Shown: one piece after another, positions 56,009 through 64,000 of the stretch | Layout: each line of letters begins with the position of its first letter | How positions within the stretch are numbered: the first letter of the stretch is position 1 | Assembly (NCBI GenBank): GCA_029212365.1 | Contig: JARGOC010000019.1 | Coordinates: 1-64,000, forward strand | Length of the DNA: 64,000 bases | Direction: 5' to 3' | DNA from: Roseovarius sp. | Lineage (GTDB): Bacteria > Pseudomonadota > Alphaproteobacteria > Rhodobacterales > Rhodobacteraceae | Notes under the pieces: generated by a model | The model's database searches: none | Told to the model about the DNA's origin: nothing | The model's input: the letters and a program-made list of their open reading frames with translations, nothing else | Translations under genes and position numbers: made by a program

Positions 56009-57061
56009 TTACTCTGTCACGCTTTGCAGATAGGCCACGATAGCCGCAAGGTCTTCGTCCTTTTTCAACCCGGCAAAGCTCATCTTTGTGCCTTTGAGGA
56101 ACTTTTTGGGCTTCGCAAGAAAGGCGGTCAGGTTTTCTTCGTCCCAGATCAATCCCTCTTGGGCTGCCGCCTTCAGGGGTTTGGAGTATTTGAACCCTTC
56201 GACCATAGCCGCTGCGTTGCCCACAACCCCGTTGAGGACAGGCCCCACGCGGTTCTTGGCCCCTTCGCCCACCTGGTGGCAGGCTTTGCATTTCTTAAAG
56301 ACCTTTTCGCCAGCTTTCACCAATGCCGGATCAAGAGCGTCCTCGGTCTGAACGCCTTCAACCTCAGTGGCGGCGTCTTCAGTGGCGGTGTCTTCAACTT
56401 CGGCCGCTGCAAGGGTGGCGGTGTCATCGCCGGGTTCATCCGGCGTCACATCCAGAACCCGTGCGCGCATGGTGACTTTCACATCATCCTTGCAGTTCTC
56501 CATGCAGGGCTCGCCCGTCCACATGGCGTATTCCGTGCTGGCCCGGTCATCAATGATGAACCCATCCTGGTTTGGCATCTCCACATCCAGAAAGGTCTCA
56601 TTGGATAATACAAAATCATCCTCCACCAGATCGTTGGAATAGAGGATGTAAGCAACAATCGCATAAACCTCGTCATTGCTCAGGCTTTGAGCCTCGCCAA
56701 AGGGCATAGAGCGGTTGACGTAATCCCAGGTGGTCGACAGATAGGGCCAGAATGACCCCACTGTTTTCAGCGGGTCTTCGTGGTCCAGCGTGCCCATGCC
56801 GCCAGCCAGCTTGGGCCAGTTATCCACGCCTTCGGCAAAATCGCCGTGGCAGATGGCGCATTTCTCGGCAAACACCTCCTCGCCGACCAGAGCATCACCT
56901 GATCCCACAGGCAAGCCTGTGCCGTCAGGGCTTACATCCAAATCCCAAGCGCTGATTTCTTCGGGCAGAGCAGCGCGGCCAAGGCCGTATACTTCGGCCA
57001 ACGCAGGGGTTGCTGTCAACGACAGGGCAACAAGGGCAATCGTCTTAGGAAACTTCAACAT
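56009..57061 (-). CDS. soxD: SoxD, cytochrome subunit of sulfane dehydrogenase
   Basis: Encodes 350 residues from the ATG at 57061, which has GGGAGG six bases upstream; the gene therefore overlaps soxC by 17 bases. A signal peptide precedes two haem c sites: CAICH (68-72) and CKACH (258-262). Between them is an acidic, low-complexity linker rich in Thr, Ala and Glu (about 210-245). With SoxC it removes electrons from protein-bound sulfane sulfur, giving complete oxidation of thiosulfate without sulfur globules. Confidence 0.93.
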   Translation of the reverse strand: MLKFPKTIALVALSLTATPALAEVYGLGRAALPEEISAWDLDVSPDGTGLPVGSGDALVGEEVFAEKCAICHGDFAEGVDNWPKLAGGMGTLDHEDPLKTVGSFWPYLSTTWDYVNRSMPFGEAQSLSNDEVYAIVAYILYSNDLVEDDFVLSNETFLDVEMPNQDGFIIDDRASTEYAMWTGEPCMENCKDDVKVTMRARVLDVTPDEPGDDTATLAAAEVEDTATEDAATEVEGVQTEDALDPALVKAGEKVFKKCKACHQVGEGAKNRVGPVLNGVVGNAAAMVEGFKYSKPLKAAAQEGLIWDEENLTAFLAKPKKFLKGTKMSFAGLKKDEDLAAIVAYLQSVTE

Positions 57062-58316
57062 TTTCCGCCTCCCCGTTTTCATGCACCCACCAGGTCTGAA
57101 TGCAGTTATTGTGATAGATCGAATTCAGCCCGCGCACCTCGCGCAGCTGGGTTTTGGTTGGCTGAACATATCCTGTTTCATCCATCGCGCGGCTTTGCAG
57201 CAGCATGTCAGTGCCGTCCCATTCGGTATCCAGATAAAAGCGCGTCAACGCCATCTTTTCCCCCGGCTTGGCCAATCGTGCGGTTTCCCACGTTTTGCCA
57301 CCGTCCTTGGACACATCAACCCGCTTGATTGCGCCACGCCCTGACCAGGCCAGACCGGTGATCACCAGCGGTCCTTTGCCATGGGTAATCGGAGCTTGCG
57401 GGCTGGGTGAGGTGACAACCGATTTGGCGTCCATTTCCCATGTCCATTTGCGGGCCACGCCGTTGGCCAAAACATCGGTGTATTTTGAGGTCTCTTCGCG
57501 GCTTTCCACGGCCGCATTGGTCACTTCAATCCGGCGCAGCCATTTGATCCACATGTTGCCTTCCCAGCCCGGCACAACCAGCCGCACGGGGTATCCATGT
57601 TCCTTGCGCAGGGCTTCGCCATTGGCCTTGAAGGCCACCAGCACATCATCCAGCGCCTTGTCCATCGGAATAGAACGCCCATTGGACGAGGCATCAGCCC
57701 CCTCCACAAAGACCCACTTGCCAGTGGTGTCGTATCCGGCCTCTTCCAGCAGGGTGCGCAGGGGCACGCCGGTGTATTCCATGTTGTGGATCATACCGTG
57801 GGTGAACTGTGCGCCATTGAGCTGCGCTCCGGCCCATTCCATGCCGGTATTGGCGGCGCATTCGCAGAAATACACATGATTTTCGCGCGGAAAGCGTTCC
57901 AGATCGGCATAGGTGAACACCAGTGGTGTATCCACCAATCCGTTGATCATCAGCCGGTAATCTTCTTTGCGCAGGTCAATCGCCCCGGAATGGTGCCGTT
58001 CAAACGCGCAGCCTTGCGGCGTGATAGTGCCATCAAGCGCGTGGATCGGCGTAAAGTTGATCGAACTGATCGTGTCAGCCGTCAGCCATTCCACATTGCG
58101 CCGGATCACATCGCCTTCATGCGCACTGGGCAGGCCATAGGGCGTGGTATCCACGCCGTCCCCCAACCCTTGCGCCCAGGGCTGAACGTCGGTGATCAGC
58201 GGGTCGGGCGTGGCGGCTTGGGCAGCACTGGTCGAAATCGCCCCGGCCCCGGCAGCGGCAGCTCCGCGCAGGAAACCTCGGCGGGTGGTGCCTTTGCTCT
58301 TGAAGGTTTTGGACAT
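57045..58316 (-). CDS. soxC: SoxC, molybdopterin subunit of sulfane dehydrogenase
   Basis: Encodes 423 residues from the ATG at 58316, with AAAGGAGG upstream. A Tat leader ([17 protein letters not shown]) is followed by a sulfite-oxidase-type molybdenum domain; the Mo-ligating Cys is probably C153 in FCECAANTG, and a dimerisation domain follows (residues about 320-423). With SoxD it oxidises the outer sulfur on SoxY to the sulfone level. Presence of soxCD predicts oxidation of thiosulfate to sulfate. Confidence 0.95.
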   Translation of the reverse strand: MSKTFKSKGTTRRGFLRGAAAAGAGAISTSAAQAATPDPLITDVQPWAQGLGDGVDTTPYGLPSAHEGDVIRRNVEWLTADTISSINFTPIHALDGTITPQGCAFERHHSGAIDLRKEDYRLMINGLVDTPLVFTYADLERFPRENHVYFCECAANTGMEWAGAQLNGAQFTHGMIHNMEYTGVPLRTLLEEAGYDTTGKWVFVEGADASSNGRSIPMDKALDDVLVAFKANGEALRKEHGYPVRLVVPGWEGNMWIKWLRRIEVTNAAVESREETSKYTDVLANGVARKWTWEMDAKSVVTSPSPQAPITHGKGPLVITGLAWSGRGAIKRVDVSKDGGKTWETARLAKPGEKMALTRFYLDTEWDGTDMLLQSRAMDETGYVQPTKTQLREVRGLNSIYHNNCIQTWWVHENGEAENVEVS

Positions 58317-58341
58317 AGAGATGCCTCCTTTCCGCGATGGT

Positions 58342-60039
58342 TTAAGTGCCGATAACCTGCACATTGTTGTTTGGGGTGACGGTGACGGTGCCCTGTTTGG
58401 CAATATGGTTTTCAACCACATCCCAAATCGCAGGCCCTTCGGTGCCTTCATTGACCGACGCCCAGCCAGCCACCTGATAGGTTTTGGAGGCGTCAATCGC
58501 CTCGCCCGTGCTCAGTAGGGTCAGATTGGTGATGCGGCTGCCTTGGGGCTTGTTGATGTCGATCGAATATCCAAGCCCGCCAGTGCGCACCATATCGCCA
58601 CCCTGTTGATAATAGGGATCAGGATTGAACAGGTTATCTGCCACGTCCTCAAGCACCACGTGCAGAAATTCACCCGTCATTTCTGTGCGGTAGGCGGCGC
58701 CATAGGTCATTGATGTGACGTTCCAGATATCCTCGCGGGTGATGTCCTGGCCGGGCAGGATGGACGGCCCCCAGCGCACACCGGGGCTGAGGGCGATGTC
58801 TGCTTCGCGCTCGGAAATCAGCGCGTCACATATCAGGTCATCCCAAGTCCCGTTGAAATTACCACGACGGTACAGCAGGCTGTCGGTCTGGCCGATCACC
58901 GCGCTCATCTGGTCCTCATAAGGCGCGCGCTCAGCGTCAATCACCGCCGCCATCTCTGGGTCAGGCGTGATCACATCCGAGAATATCGGGATCAGCTTGT
59001 GCCGAAAGCCCATCATCCGGCCATCACGAACATCCAGATCAACGCGGGACACAAATTTGCCGTTAGAGCCGGAGGCAACGATGATCGTGTCGCCCACCAA
59101 CACCGGCTCGGGCAAGGCATCATGAGTATGACCCGACAAGATCACATCAACGCCAGTGACGATGCTGGCCATCTTCTTGTCTACGTCAAATCCGTTGTGG
59201 CTGAGCAGCACGACCAGATCAGCGCCTTTGGCGCGAACCTCATCAACCATAACCTGCATATGTTCGTCGCGGATACCAAAGGCGTATTCCGGGAACATCC
59301 AGCCGGGATTGGCAATGGGCATATAGGGGAAGGCCTGCCCGATCACGGCGATCTTGGCCCCGCCACGTTCAAAGAATTTGTAGGGCGGAAACAGCTCGGC
59401 CGGTTCATCCCACTCGGACTCAAAGATATTCTGACCAAGTGCTGCAAAAGGCAGGCCTTCGACGATTTCGTTCACCCGCTCAGACCCCAGCGTAAATTCC
59501 CAGTGAAAGGTCATTGCATCGGGTTTGAGCACGTTCATCACGTTGACCATGTCCTGCCCTGCAGTGTGGTAACAGGTGTAGCTGCCATGCCAGGTATCGC
59601 CGCCATCCAGCAGCAAGGCATCGGGGCGCTCGGCGCGGATTGAATTGATCACCGTGGCCATTCGGTCAAGCCCGCCAACGCGGCCATAGCCCTGTGCCAA
59701 AGCGGTGAAATCATCGGAACTCAGCGCGTAATGCGACGGGCTGCCATCATTGATGCCATAGAGTTTGCGAAAATCACTGCCTGTGATGTGGGGCACTTGC
59801 CCACGATTGTCACCCACGCCGATATTCACCGATGGCTCACGAAAGTAGAGCGGTTTCAACTGTGCATGAATGTCAGTGACATGAATGAGAGAAACATTTC
59901 CATAGCTTTCAAACTCGAGCAGCTGGTCCTGCGTCAGTGCTTGCTGAGCAGCCAACCGCCCCCAATTACCAAACCCCGAAGCCCCAAGCAACGCCGAGGC
60001 CGCCATGCTGGTCTGAAGAAAATCACGCCGTGAGATCAT
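58342..60039 (-). CDS. soxB: SoxB, S-sulfosulfanyl-L-cysteine sulfohydrolase
   Basis: Encodes 565 residues. A Tat leader (ISRRDFLQTSMAASALLG) is followed by a 5'-nucleotidase-like domain with metal motifs VTDIHAQLKP (D56, H58), GGDTWHGS (D148) and LSGHTHDA. It splits sulfate off SoxY-bound thiosulfate in the periplasm using two manganese ions. The soxA-soxB spacer contains a terminator-like hairpin, so its expression may be lower than that of soxXYZA. Confidence 0.97.
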   Translation of the reverse strand: MISRRDFLQTSMAASALLGASGFGNWGRLAAQQALTQDQLLEFESYGNVSLIHVTDIHAQLKPLYFREPSVNIGVGDNRGQVPHITGSDFRKLYGINDGSPSHYALSSDDFTALAQGYGRVGGLDRMATVINSIRAERPDALLLDGGDTWHGSYTCYHTAGQDMVNVMNVLKPDAMTFHWEFTLGSERVNEIVEGLPFAALGQNIFESEWDEPAELFPPYKFFERGGAKIAVIGQAFPYMPIANPGWMFPEYAFGIRDEHMQVMVDEVRAKGADLVVLLSHNGFDVDKKMASIVTGVDVILSGHTHDALPEPVLVGDTIIVASGSNGKFVSRVDLDVRDGRMMGFRHKLIPIFSDVITPDPEMAAVIDAERAPYEDQMSAVIGQTDSLLYRRGNFNGTWDDLICDALISEREADIALSPGVRWGPSILPGQDITREDIWNVTSMTYGAAYRTEMTGEFLHVVLEDVADNLFNPDPYYQQGGDMVRTGGLGYSIDINKPQGSRITNLTLLSTGEAIDASKTYQVAGWASVNEGTEGPAIWDVVENHIAKQGTVTVTPNNNVQVIGT

Positions 60040-60089
60040 GCTGTAAATCCTACCAATACATGCGGTTTCTTGAATGTTTCAGGTTGTAG

Positions 60090-60121
60090 AAAACCCCGCA
60101 ACTGAAAATCAGGTGCGGGGT
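60090..60121 (-). terminator. Terminator-like hairpin between soxA and soxB
   Basis: On the minus strand ACCCCGCA (60121-60114) pairs with TGCGGGGT (60100-60093), with further inner pairing of CTGA and TCAG, and is followed by TTTTC. It is 10 bases after soxA and 50 before soxB, so could attenuate transcription into soxB. Because the T-run is short, it might instead be a stability element. Confidence 0.6.
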
Positions 60122-60130
60122 AATCAGATG

Positions 60131-60985
60131 TCAGTTACGGACCGATGGCCCTTCGACCGACAGACCGTTGCCACGCGAGGCAACATACAATTCCAAAGCC
60201 GTGAACTCGGCGCTGCCTGGTTTGTAGGTCTCGGCGCGGGTGTCACGCACGCAGCCTTTGAACCTTGCATGAACTGAATTCAGCTTGGTATTCTTCAGCC
60301 GGTACACGGGAAAGCCATTGATCTGTCCCTGGCTTAGGTGATCGGCACGGATCATGTTGCCATAGTTGTCTTCGTGGCAATTGGCACAGCTCAGTTCCAA
60401 CTGGCCAGTGCGGGTATAGTACAATTCCTTACCCTGCTCCCAAGTGGATTGGGCAGGGCCATCAATGGCCACGTTAACCGGCACACCACGCGATACTGAT
60501 GAAATCAACGCGATCATGTTTTGCATAGAGCCGCCAGTGTATTTCCACTTTTCGGCGCCCATGCGGTTTTCACGGCAATCGTTGATTTGCATCTCCAGCG
60601 TGCGCACTTCGCCTGCGCCTTCGTTCCATTTTGGATAGACCGCTTTGACACCTTTCATGCTGTCCGACCCTTCGTGACATGACGAGCACGACTTGCCCTC
60701 AGAACCATCGGCGGTGTTCCAAACATCCTCGGCCTGTTCCACAAAGATCATACCGGGGTTGTCAAAATCATCCGCCTGCATGGCGCGGGTTTCAACGCCG
60801 CGGAAATGCCAGCCGGAAATCACCTCGTCCACAACATCAGCCATATGGGCGGGTGCGGCGGTGCGGGTTACCAATTCGGTTTCTTCGTTCAGGATCAGCG
60901 TGTCATCCACCGGATCGGCAATTGCCAGACCAGCGGTCATCAGCAGCCCCCCAAGCGCGCCCAGAACTGTTTTATTGTTATACAT
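60131..60985 (-). CDS. soxA: SoxA, dihaem cytochrome subunit of SoxXA
   Basis: Encodes 284 residues. A signal peptide (about 1-23) precedes two haem c sites, CSSCH (100-104) and CANCH (200-204), and the active-site Cys C245 in RFKGCVRDTR, whose persulfide ligates the haem. With SoxX it joins thiosulfate to the Cys of SoxY. Retention of both haem sites places it in the dihaem SoxA type. GGAGG is upstream of the ATG. Confidence 0.96.
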   Translation of the reverse strand: MYNNKTVLGALGGLLMTAGLAIADPVDDTLILNEETELVTRTAAPAHMADVVDEVISGWHFRGVETRAMQADDFDNPGMIFVEQAEDVWNTADGSEGKSCSSCHEGSDSMKGVKAVYPKWNEGAGEVRTLEMQINDCRENRMGAEKWKYTGGSMQNMIALISSVSRGVPVNVAIDGPAQSTWEQGKELYYTRTGQLELSCANCHEDNYGNMIRADHLSQGQINGFPVYRLKNTKLNSVHARFKGCVRDTRAETYKPGSAEFTALELYVASRGNGLSVEGPSVRN

Positions 60986-61012
60986 TGTTGTCCTCCCTAG
61001 TGGCGCTATTGA

Positions 61013-61342
61013 TCACTCGACCGTTATGCTTTTTGAGGTTTCATAGACCGAGCCATCATCGTCATACCAAGTGAAGGCAAAATCACCGGACTCAGGCACT
61101 TTGGCCTCAAACTCAAAGAACGGGTTTGTTGAAATCGCAGGTTCCAGCGTTACGTCGATCACGTTCTCACCATTAAAATCGCAGGTGAAGCGATTGATGA
61201 TCGAGCGCGGGATAAGATTGCCCTCTTTATCCTTGCGCTGGCCACTTTCCATTTTGTGACTGATCAGCGTTTTGATCGTGATACTATCGCCAGCGGCCGC
61301 AGTTTTGGGCACTTTGACGCGGGGTTTTACACCTTTAGCCAT
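61013..61342 (-). CDS. soxZ: SoxZ, sulfur-carrier partner subunit
   Basis: Encodes 109 residues with no signal peptide: it is exported with SoxY. Family sequence is evident (VKPRVKVPKTAAAGD, ISHKMESGQRKDKEGN, STNPFFEFEAKV). The immunoglobulin-like fold holds the SoxY arm. It lies 21 bases after soxY, with AGGAG upstream of the ATG. Confidence 0.95.
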   Translation of the reverse strand: MAKGVKPRVKVPKTAAAGDSITIKTLISHKMESGQRKDKEGNLIPRSIINRFTCDFNGENVIDVTLEPAISTNPFFEFEAKVPESGDFAFTWYDDDGSVYETSKSITVE

Positions 61343-61363
61343 GATAAATCTCCTGTCTGTCCC

Positions 61364-61780
61364 TTAGCCGCCGCAGCCGCCGATTGTCACTTTGACCGAT
61401 GCCGAGGCTTTGACAAAACTGCCATCCGCCATTTTGGCAACGGCCACTACGTCTTGTGTTTTGGCCAGTCTGATCCGCGTGGAGGCCGCCTGCGAGGCTG
61501 CGAGCGGTCCGAACTTGAAGGTGGCCACAGCCGGCACGGGGTTGCCCGTTGCCAACACCAGAATTTCGCTGGCGCCTTCGGCTGAAACCTCAATCGGAAC
61601 GGTGTTGCCATTTTCGGCAATCTCGGGCGCGGTCAAGGTGATACCACCCTCGCCCACATCAGCCCCGCCAGTGAAGGCCGTAATGTCATCGTCGCCAGCG
61701 GCCAGTGCCCGAATGGGCAGGCCTGCAACAACAACGGCACTGGCACCTATGGCCATGGCATGTCGTCTTGTCAGTCTCAT
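61364..61780 (-). CDS. soxY: SoxY, sulfur-carrier protein
   Basis: Encodes 138 residues. A Tat leader (LTRRHAMAIGASA) is followed by a beta-sandwich domain and the flexible C-terminal GGCGG with the sulfur-carrying Cys136. All sulfur intermediates of the pathway are bound to this Cys. Upstream AGGAG fixes the start. Confidence 0.97.
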   Translation of the reverse strand: MRLTRRHAMAIGASAVVVAGLPIRALAAGDDDITAFTGGADVGEGGITLTAPEIAENGNTVPIEVSAEGASEILVLATGNPVPAVATFKFGPLAASQAASTRIRLAKTQDVVAVAKMADGSFVKASASVKVTIGGCGG

Positions 61781-61820
61781 CAGTGAACTCCTGCACTTTA
61801 TCCCTGTGGTCAGGGTGTCG

Positions 61821-62294
61821 TTATTCCTTGAGGGTGATCAAATAGGCCACCACATCTTCGATTTGCTGGGCTGTCAGAAGCGGGCCAAACGTGTCGTCCG
61901 CTGCCTTGCCGGTATATGCTTTGCCGGGTCGGATGAAGCCTTCGGTTTTGTAAAAGGATGGCATCATCGAGCCCTCAAATGTCATCTTGGCATTGGCCAC
62001 GAGACCGCGCAGTTCCTCTTCGGTCCAGCGATCCCCGGCACCATCCAGGCTGGGGCCAATTTCGCCTTGAAACGGCACATCGGCCAAATCACTGACGGCA
62101 TGGCACGCCACGCAATTTCCCTTCTTTTTGTTGCCAACGATGCTGCGCCCTTCGGCCGCATCGCCCGGCTGACCCGAAAGCGACATCGCCACAGCGCCGT
62201 CAGTGTATGAAACATCTGTAGGGGCAATTTCGCCTGCGCTCAGCGCGTAAGTCGACATTGCCAAGGCCGTTGTGGCCATCAGAATGGTCTTCAT
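61821..62294 (-). CDS. soxX: SoxX, monohaem cytochrome subunit of SoxXA
   Basis: Encodes 157 residues from the ATG at 62294, with GGGAGG at good distance. A signal peptide (about 1-20) is followed by one haem c site, CVACH (61-65), and an axial Met candidate in the segment EGSMMPSF. It carries electrons away from SoxA. First of the structural sox genes after the soxVW pair; a candidate operator lies just upstream. Confidence 0.95.
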   Translation of the reverse strand: MKTILMATTALAMSTYALSAGEIAPTDVSYTDGAVAMSLSGQPGDAAEGRSIVGNKKKGNCVACHAVSDLADVPFQGEIGPSLDGAGDRWTEEELRGLVANAKMTFEGSMMPSFYKTEGFIRPGKAYTGKAADDTFGPLLTAQQIEDVVAYLITLKE

Positions 62295-62309
62295 ATGTCC
62301 TCCCAAAAC

Positions 62310-62329
62310 ATATTCCATTTTCAGAATAC
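62310..62329. promoter_or_regulatory. Candidate SoxR operator upstream of soxX
   Basis: TATTC (62311-62315) and GAATA (62324-62328) form an inverted repeat in the soxW-soxX spacer, 17 bases above the soxX start codon. On the soxX strand it overlaps a plausible promoter, with TTGATT and TATGGT about 18 bases apart. SoxR of Paracoccus is known to bind the matching soxW-soxX region; that this is its site here is inferred. Confidence 0.45.
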
Positions 62330-62402
62330 CATAGGGCACAACATTCCCATCAATCAACAGCTATTGCGAATTAATACGATGTGCGCCCAACTCGGTACAG
62401 GA

Positions 62403-62981
62403 TCAGTCGGTTGATCCGTTGTTACGTTCTTGAATGCGGCGGGCGTGATACCGCTGAAAATCCTCATCACCTTCAAGGTCATATCGCTTTTCGTGGACCC
62501 ATGTGAACATGTCTAACGTGGTTCCCGGACCAAAGGCACCAGGCATCAATGCGACTGCGGCCTGCGCGGCATTTTGGCCCTCTGCAATCTCCTCGGGCAG
62601 AAACAGAATCGACGGGGTGAACAGCAAACCCCATTTGCGCGCTGCGTTTTTTTCACTCAGCACTTCGCCGTCAAAGTCGACCACTTCGGTGTCGCCATGA
62701 AGATTTAGCTGCACCATGAAGAAATGCGCGTTGATATAATCCGACACATGCGCAAGCGAGAACACCTCCTTGTGCATTTTGTCACAATAGATGCAGCCGC
62801 GTTGCTCAACGATCAGAGCAAGGCGTTTGCCTTCTGCATTGGCCTCTTCCAGATCTTCGCGCAGGTCCTTGAAGGTGTCGCGCATCCAATCGGCCTTATG
62901 CAGACCATCGTCGCCCAGCTCAGCCGCAAATAGGGGTGCGGACAACAGCAGGGCAAAACAGAATGTCAGAAAACGACGCAT
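62403..62981 (-). CDS. soxW: SoxW, periplasmic thioredoxin
   Basis: Encodes 192 residues: signal peptide (about 1-19), then a thioredoxin fold with CIYC (C63, C66) and the cis-Pro segment LLFTPSILF. SoxW accepts electrons from the membrane protein SoxV to keep Sox proteins reduced. It lies 12 bases after soxV and is separated from soxX by about 110 bases. Confidence 0.93.
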   Translation of the reverse strand: MRRFLTFCFALLLSAPLFAAELGDDGLHKADWMRDTFKDLREDLEEANAEGKRLALIVEQRGCIYCDKMHKEVFSLAHVSDYINAHFFMVQLNLHGDTEVVDFDGEVLSEKNAARKWGLLFTPSILFLPEEIAEGQNAAQAAVALMPGAFGPGTTLDMFTWVHEKRYDLEGDEDFQRYHARRIQERNNGSTD

Positions 62982-62993
62982 GTTATTACTCCC

Positions 62994-63731
62994 TCATATG
63001 TTCTGGAATACCGGAAATGTCTTCAGCATCCATTGTGCGATATAGTTGACGCTATCAGTTGCAATCAGCACCGCAAAGACAATCAGCAAAGCGCCCATCG
63101 CCTTTTCAACAAGTGGCAAATACCGTCGGAACCGTGCCGCGAATTTCAGGAACGGCCCAATAAACAGTGATGCAATCATGAAAGGCGCTGTCATCGCCAA
63201 ACCAAAGACCAGCAACAGCATCAGGCCCTTCAGGGCTGTCGCTTCGGTGCTGGCAGTAAAGATAACAGCCGTCAACACACCGCCCACGCAGGGCGTCCAG
63301 CCGGCGGCAAAGGCAAACCCCACGACATAGGCGCCGGGGATCGACATGCCTTTCGTCTCACCTGCCTGCATCTGAAATACCCGGTTCAAAAACCCGATGC
63401 GCAGCACACCCAGAAAATGCAGTCCCATCACAAAAACGATCAACGCGGCCACGGCCCGAAACTCGGTTTGTGCGCTGCGGAAAACCTGGCTAAGCCCATA
63501 GGCAGCCGCCCCCAGCAGCACGAACACTGTGATGATTCCAAACGAAAACATCACCGACGCCAGAAAGGCACGCCGACGCAAACCTGGTGCCAAAGTGCCA
63601 TCCGCGCTGATCTGCGAAATTGATGCCCCCGCCATATAACTAAGGTAGAACGGTACGATCGGCAGCACGCAAGGCGAGAAGAACACTATCAACCCGCCCG
63701 CCAAAGCACTTAAAAATGAAACATCCAACAT
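62994..63731 (-). CDS. soxV: SoxV, CcdA-family thiol-electron transporter
   Basis: Encodes 245 residues from the ATG at 63731 with about six membrane segments. The redox Cys pair is C21 (FFSPCVLPIVPF) and C148 (GWTPCVGGV), both in the Pro-rich motifs of CcdA/DsbD. It carries electrons from the cytoplasm to periplasmic thioredoxins such as SoxW. It is divergent from soxS, with a compact regulatory region of about 80 bases between them. Confidence 0.94.
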   Translation of the reverse strand: MLDVSFLSALAGGLIVFFSPCVLPIVPFYLSYMAGASISQISADGTLAPGLRRRAFLASVMFSFGIITVFVLLGAAAYGLSQVFRSAQTEFRAVAALIVFVMGLHFLGVLRIGFLNRVFQMQAGETKGMSIPGAYVVGFAFAAGWTPCVGGVLTAVIFTASTEATALKGLMLLLVFGLAMTAPFMIASLFIGPFLKFAARFRRYLPLVEKAMGALLIVFAVLIATDSVNYIAQWMLKTFPVFQNI

Positions 63732-63762
63732 CCTGGTAACATCCCTATGAGCGGCGCGCAGC

Positions 63763-63799
63763 TTGATCTGCTGACACATTCAAGATATTATATGTTTAA
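63763..63799 (+). promoter_or_regulatory. soxS promoter with overlapping inverted-repeat operator
   Basis: A sigma-70-type promoter for soxS is visible: TTGATC (63763-63768), 17 bases, TATTAT (63786-63791). A 10-bp-armed inverted repeat, TTCAAGATAT-T-ATATGTTTAA (63779-63799), with two mismatches, covers the -10 element. SoxR, an ArsR-family repressor, is known to bind the soxS-soxV region in Paracoccus; assignment here is inference. The opposite strand carries a perfect TATAAT in the same repeat. Confidence 0.6.
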
Positions 63800-63810
63800 G
63801 TGCAGCGTCA

Positions 63811-64000
63811 ATGGAACCCCTCATGTACCTTGGTCGATCTCTGTTGATGGGCATGATCATGACGATCATCACCACCTTCCCCGGGTATTCGGCCGAACTG
63901 GTGATGGTCGAACAAGTCGGCTGCCATTGGTGCGAACGCTGGGATGCCGAGATTTCGCACATCTACCCCAAAACCAGCGAAGGTCGACAAGCACCATTGC
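63811..64000 (+). CDS. soxS: SoxS, periplasmic thioredoxin (partial at window end)
   Basis: The first 63 codons are present and open to the window end. A hydrophobic signal peptide (about 5-28) precedes CHWC (C38, C41) and EISHIYPKTSEGRQAPL, typical of SoxS, the thioredoxin that reactivates SoxY. The ATG at 63811 or the one at 63823 could be the start; no clear Shine-Dalgarno decides. Transcribed divergently from soxV. Confidence 0.88.
   Translation, partial: MEPLMYLGRSLLMGMIMTIITTFPGYSAELVMVEQVGCHWCERWDAEISHIYPKTSEGRQAPL

Noticed and set aside
55625..56608. Long open frame on the plus strand opposite soxD and soxE
   Set aside because: It lies entirely antisense to well-supported cytochrome genes, has no ribosome-binding site, and its translation shows no family. 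High GC coding sequence commonly gives such shadows.
57597..58355. Open frame antisense to soxC
   Set aside because: SoxC has strong motifs and a perfect ribosome-binding site; the opposite frame has neither.
1..64000. CRISPR arrays, prophage or insertion sequences
   Set aside because: No regularly spaced direct repeats, Cas genes, transposases or phage structural genes were found on either strand.

Overview
The window reads as a chromosomal segment of a marine alphaproteobacterium of the Rhodobacteraceae (Roseobacter group). The evidence is family-level: a complete sulfur-oxidation (sox) locus with soxCD, the alphaproteobacterial gene order infA-maf-RNase E/G-yacG-tRNA-Phe, a pseudo-dihydroorotase paired with pyrB, DUF2794, a class II GshA, a CenR-like response regulator, and fairly GC-rich coding sequence with tight ATGA/TGATG overlaps. 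No phage, insertion sequence or CRISPR array was seen.

Layout. 1-1968: a visibly AT-richer patch ending exactly at the 3' end of tRNA-Phe, holding a 62-aa protein and an exported leucine-rich-repeat-like protein. 1969-6612 (minus): tRNA-Phe, yacG, RNase E/G, maf, infA, a carbon-nitrogen hydrolase and gshA. 7148-10711 (minus): plsY, an inactive-looking PyrC paralogue, two small membrane proteins and pyrB in one overlapping run. 10852-17739 (plus): a uracil-DNA glycosylase, a phosphoesterase, moaB and an RND efflux pair whose end overlaps a convergent DsbD-alpha-like gene. 18666-32480: YqgE, a frameshifted M48 protease, YghU-type GST, cysK, class III alcohol dehydrogenase, an I78 inhibitor lipoprotein, MOSC, a methyltransferase, a ureohydrolase, NlpC/P60 and M17 peptidases, a beta-carbonic anhydrase and a DUF4139 protein. 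32653-44176: asd, an MFS carrier, an HDAC-like deacetylase, MscS, then rsfS-rlmH-(GST)-gpmI-envC-ctpA. 44544-48126 (minus): Trm112, LON-domain, YbbN/CnoX, xthA and the response regulator. 48294-52389 (plus): ribA, ttcA, two metallo-beta-lactamase-fold proteins and a DUF2892 membrane protein. 52396-63731 (minus): the sox locus, with soxS leaving divergently and cut by the window end.

How the sox genes work together (family knowledge): SoxXA attaches thiosulfate to the SoxY carrier of SoxYZ, SoxB hydrolyses the sulfone to sulfate, SoxCD oxidises the remaining sulfane sulfur, and SoxV/SoxW/SoxS pass reductant to keep SoxY active. SoxE and SoxF are accessory electron and sulfide proteins. A DUF302 protein and a SoxT/YeeE sulfur permease follow. 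The soxV-soxS and soxW-soxX intergenic regions carry inverted repeats that are candidate SoxR operators.

The least expected items are a dispersed ~150-bp structured intergenic repeat present twice (22738-22886 and 44312-44467), a PyrC lacking its catalytic metal ligands, a metallo-beta-lactamase-fold protein with a rewritten metal motif beside the sox genes, a probable non-AUG start for rsfS, and terminator-like hairpins inside the sox operon. No clearly new multi-gene system was identified.
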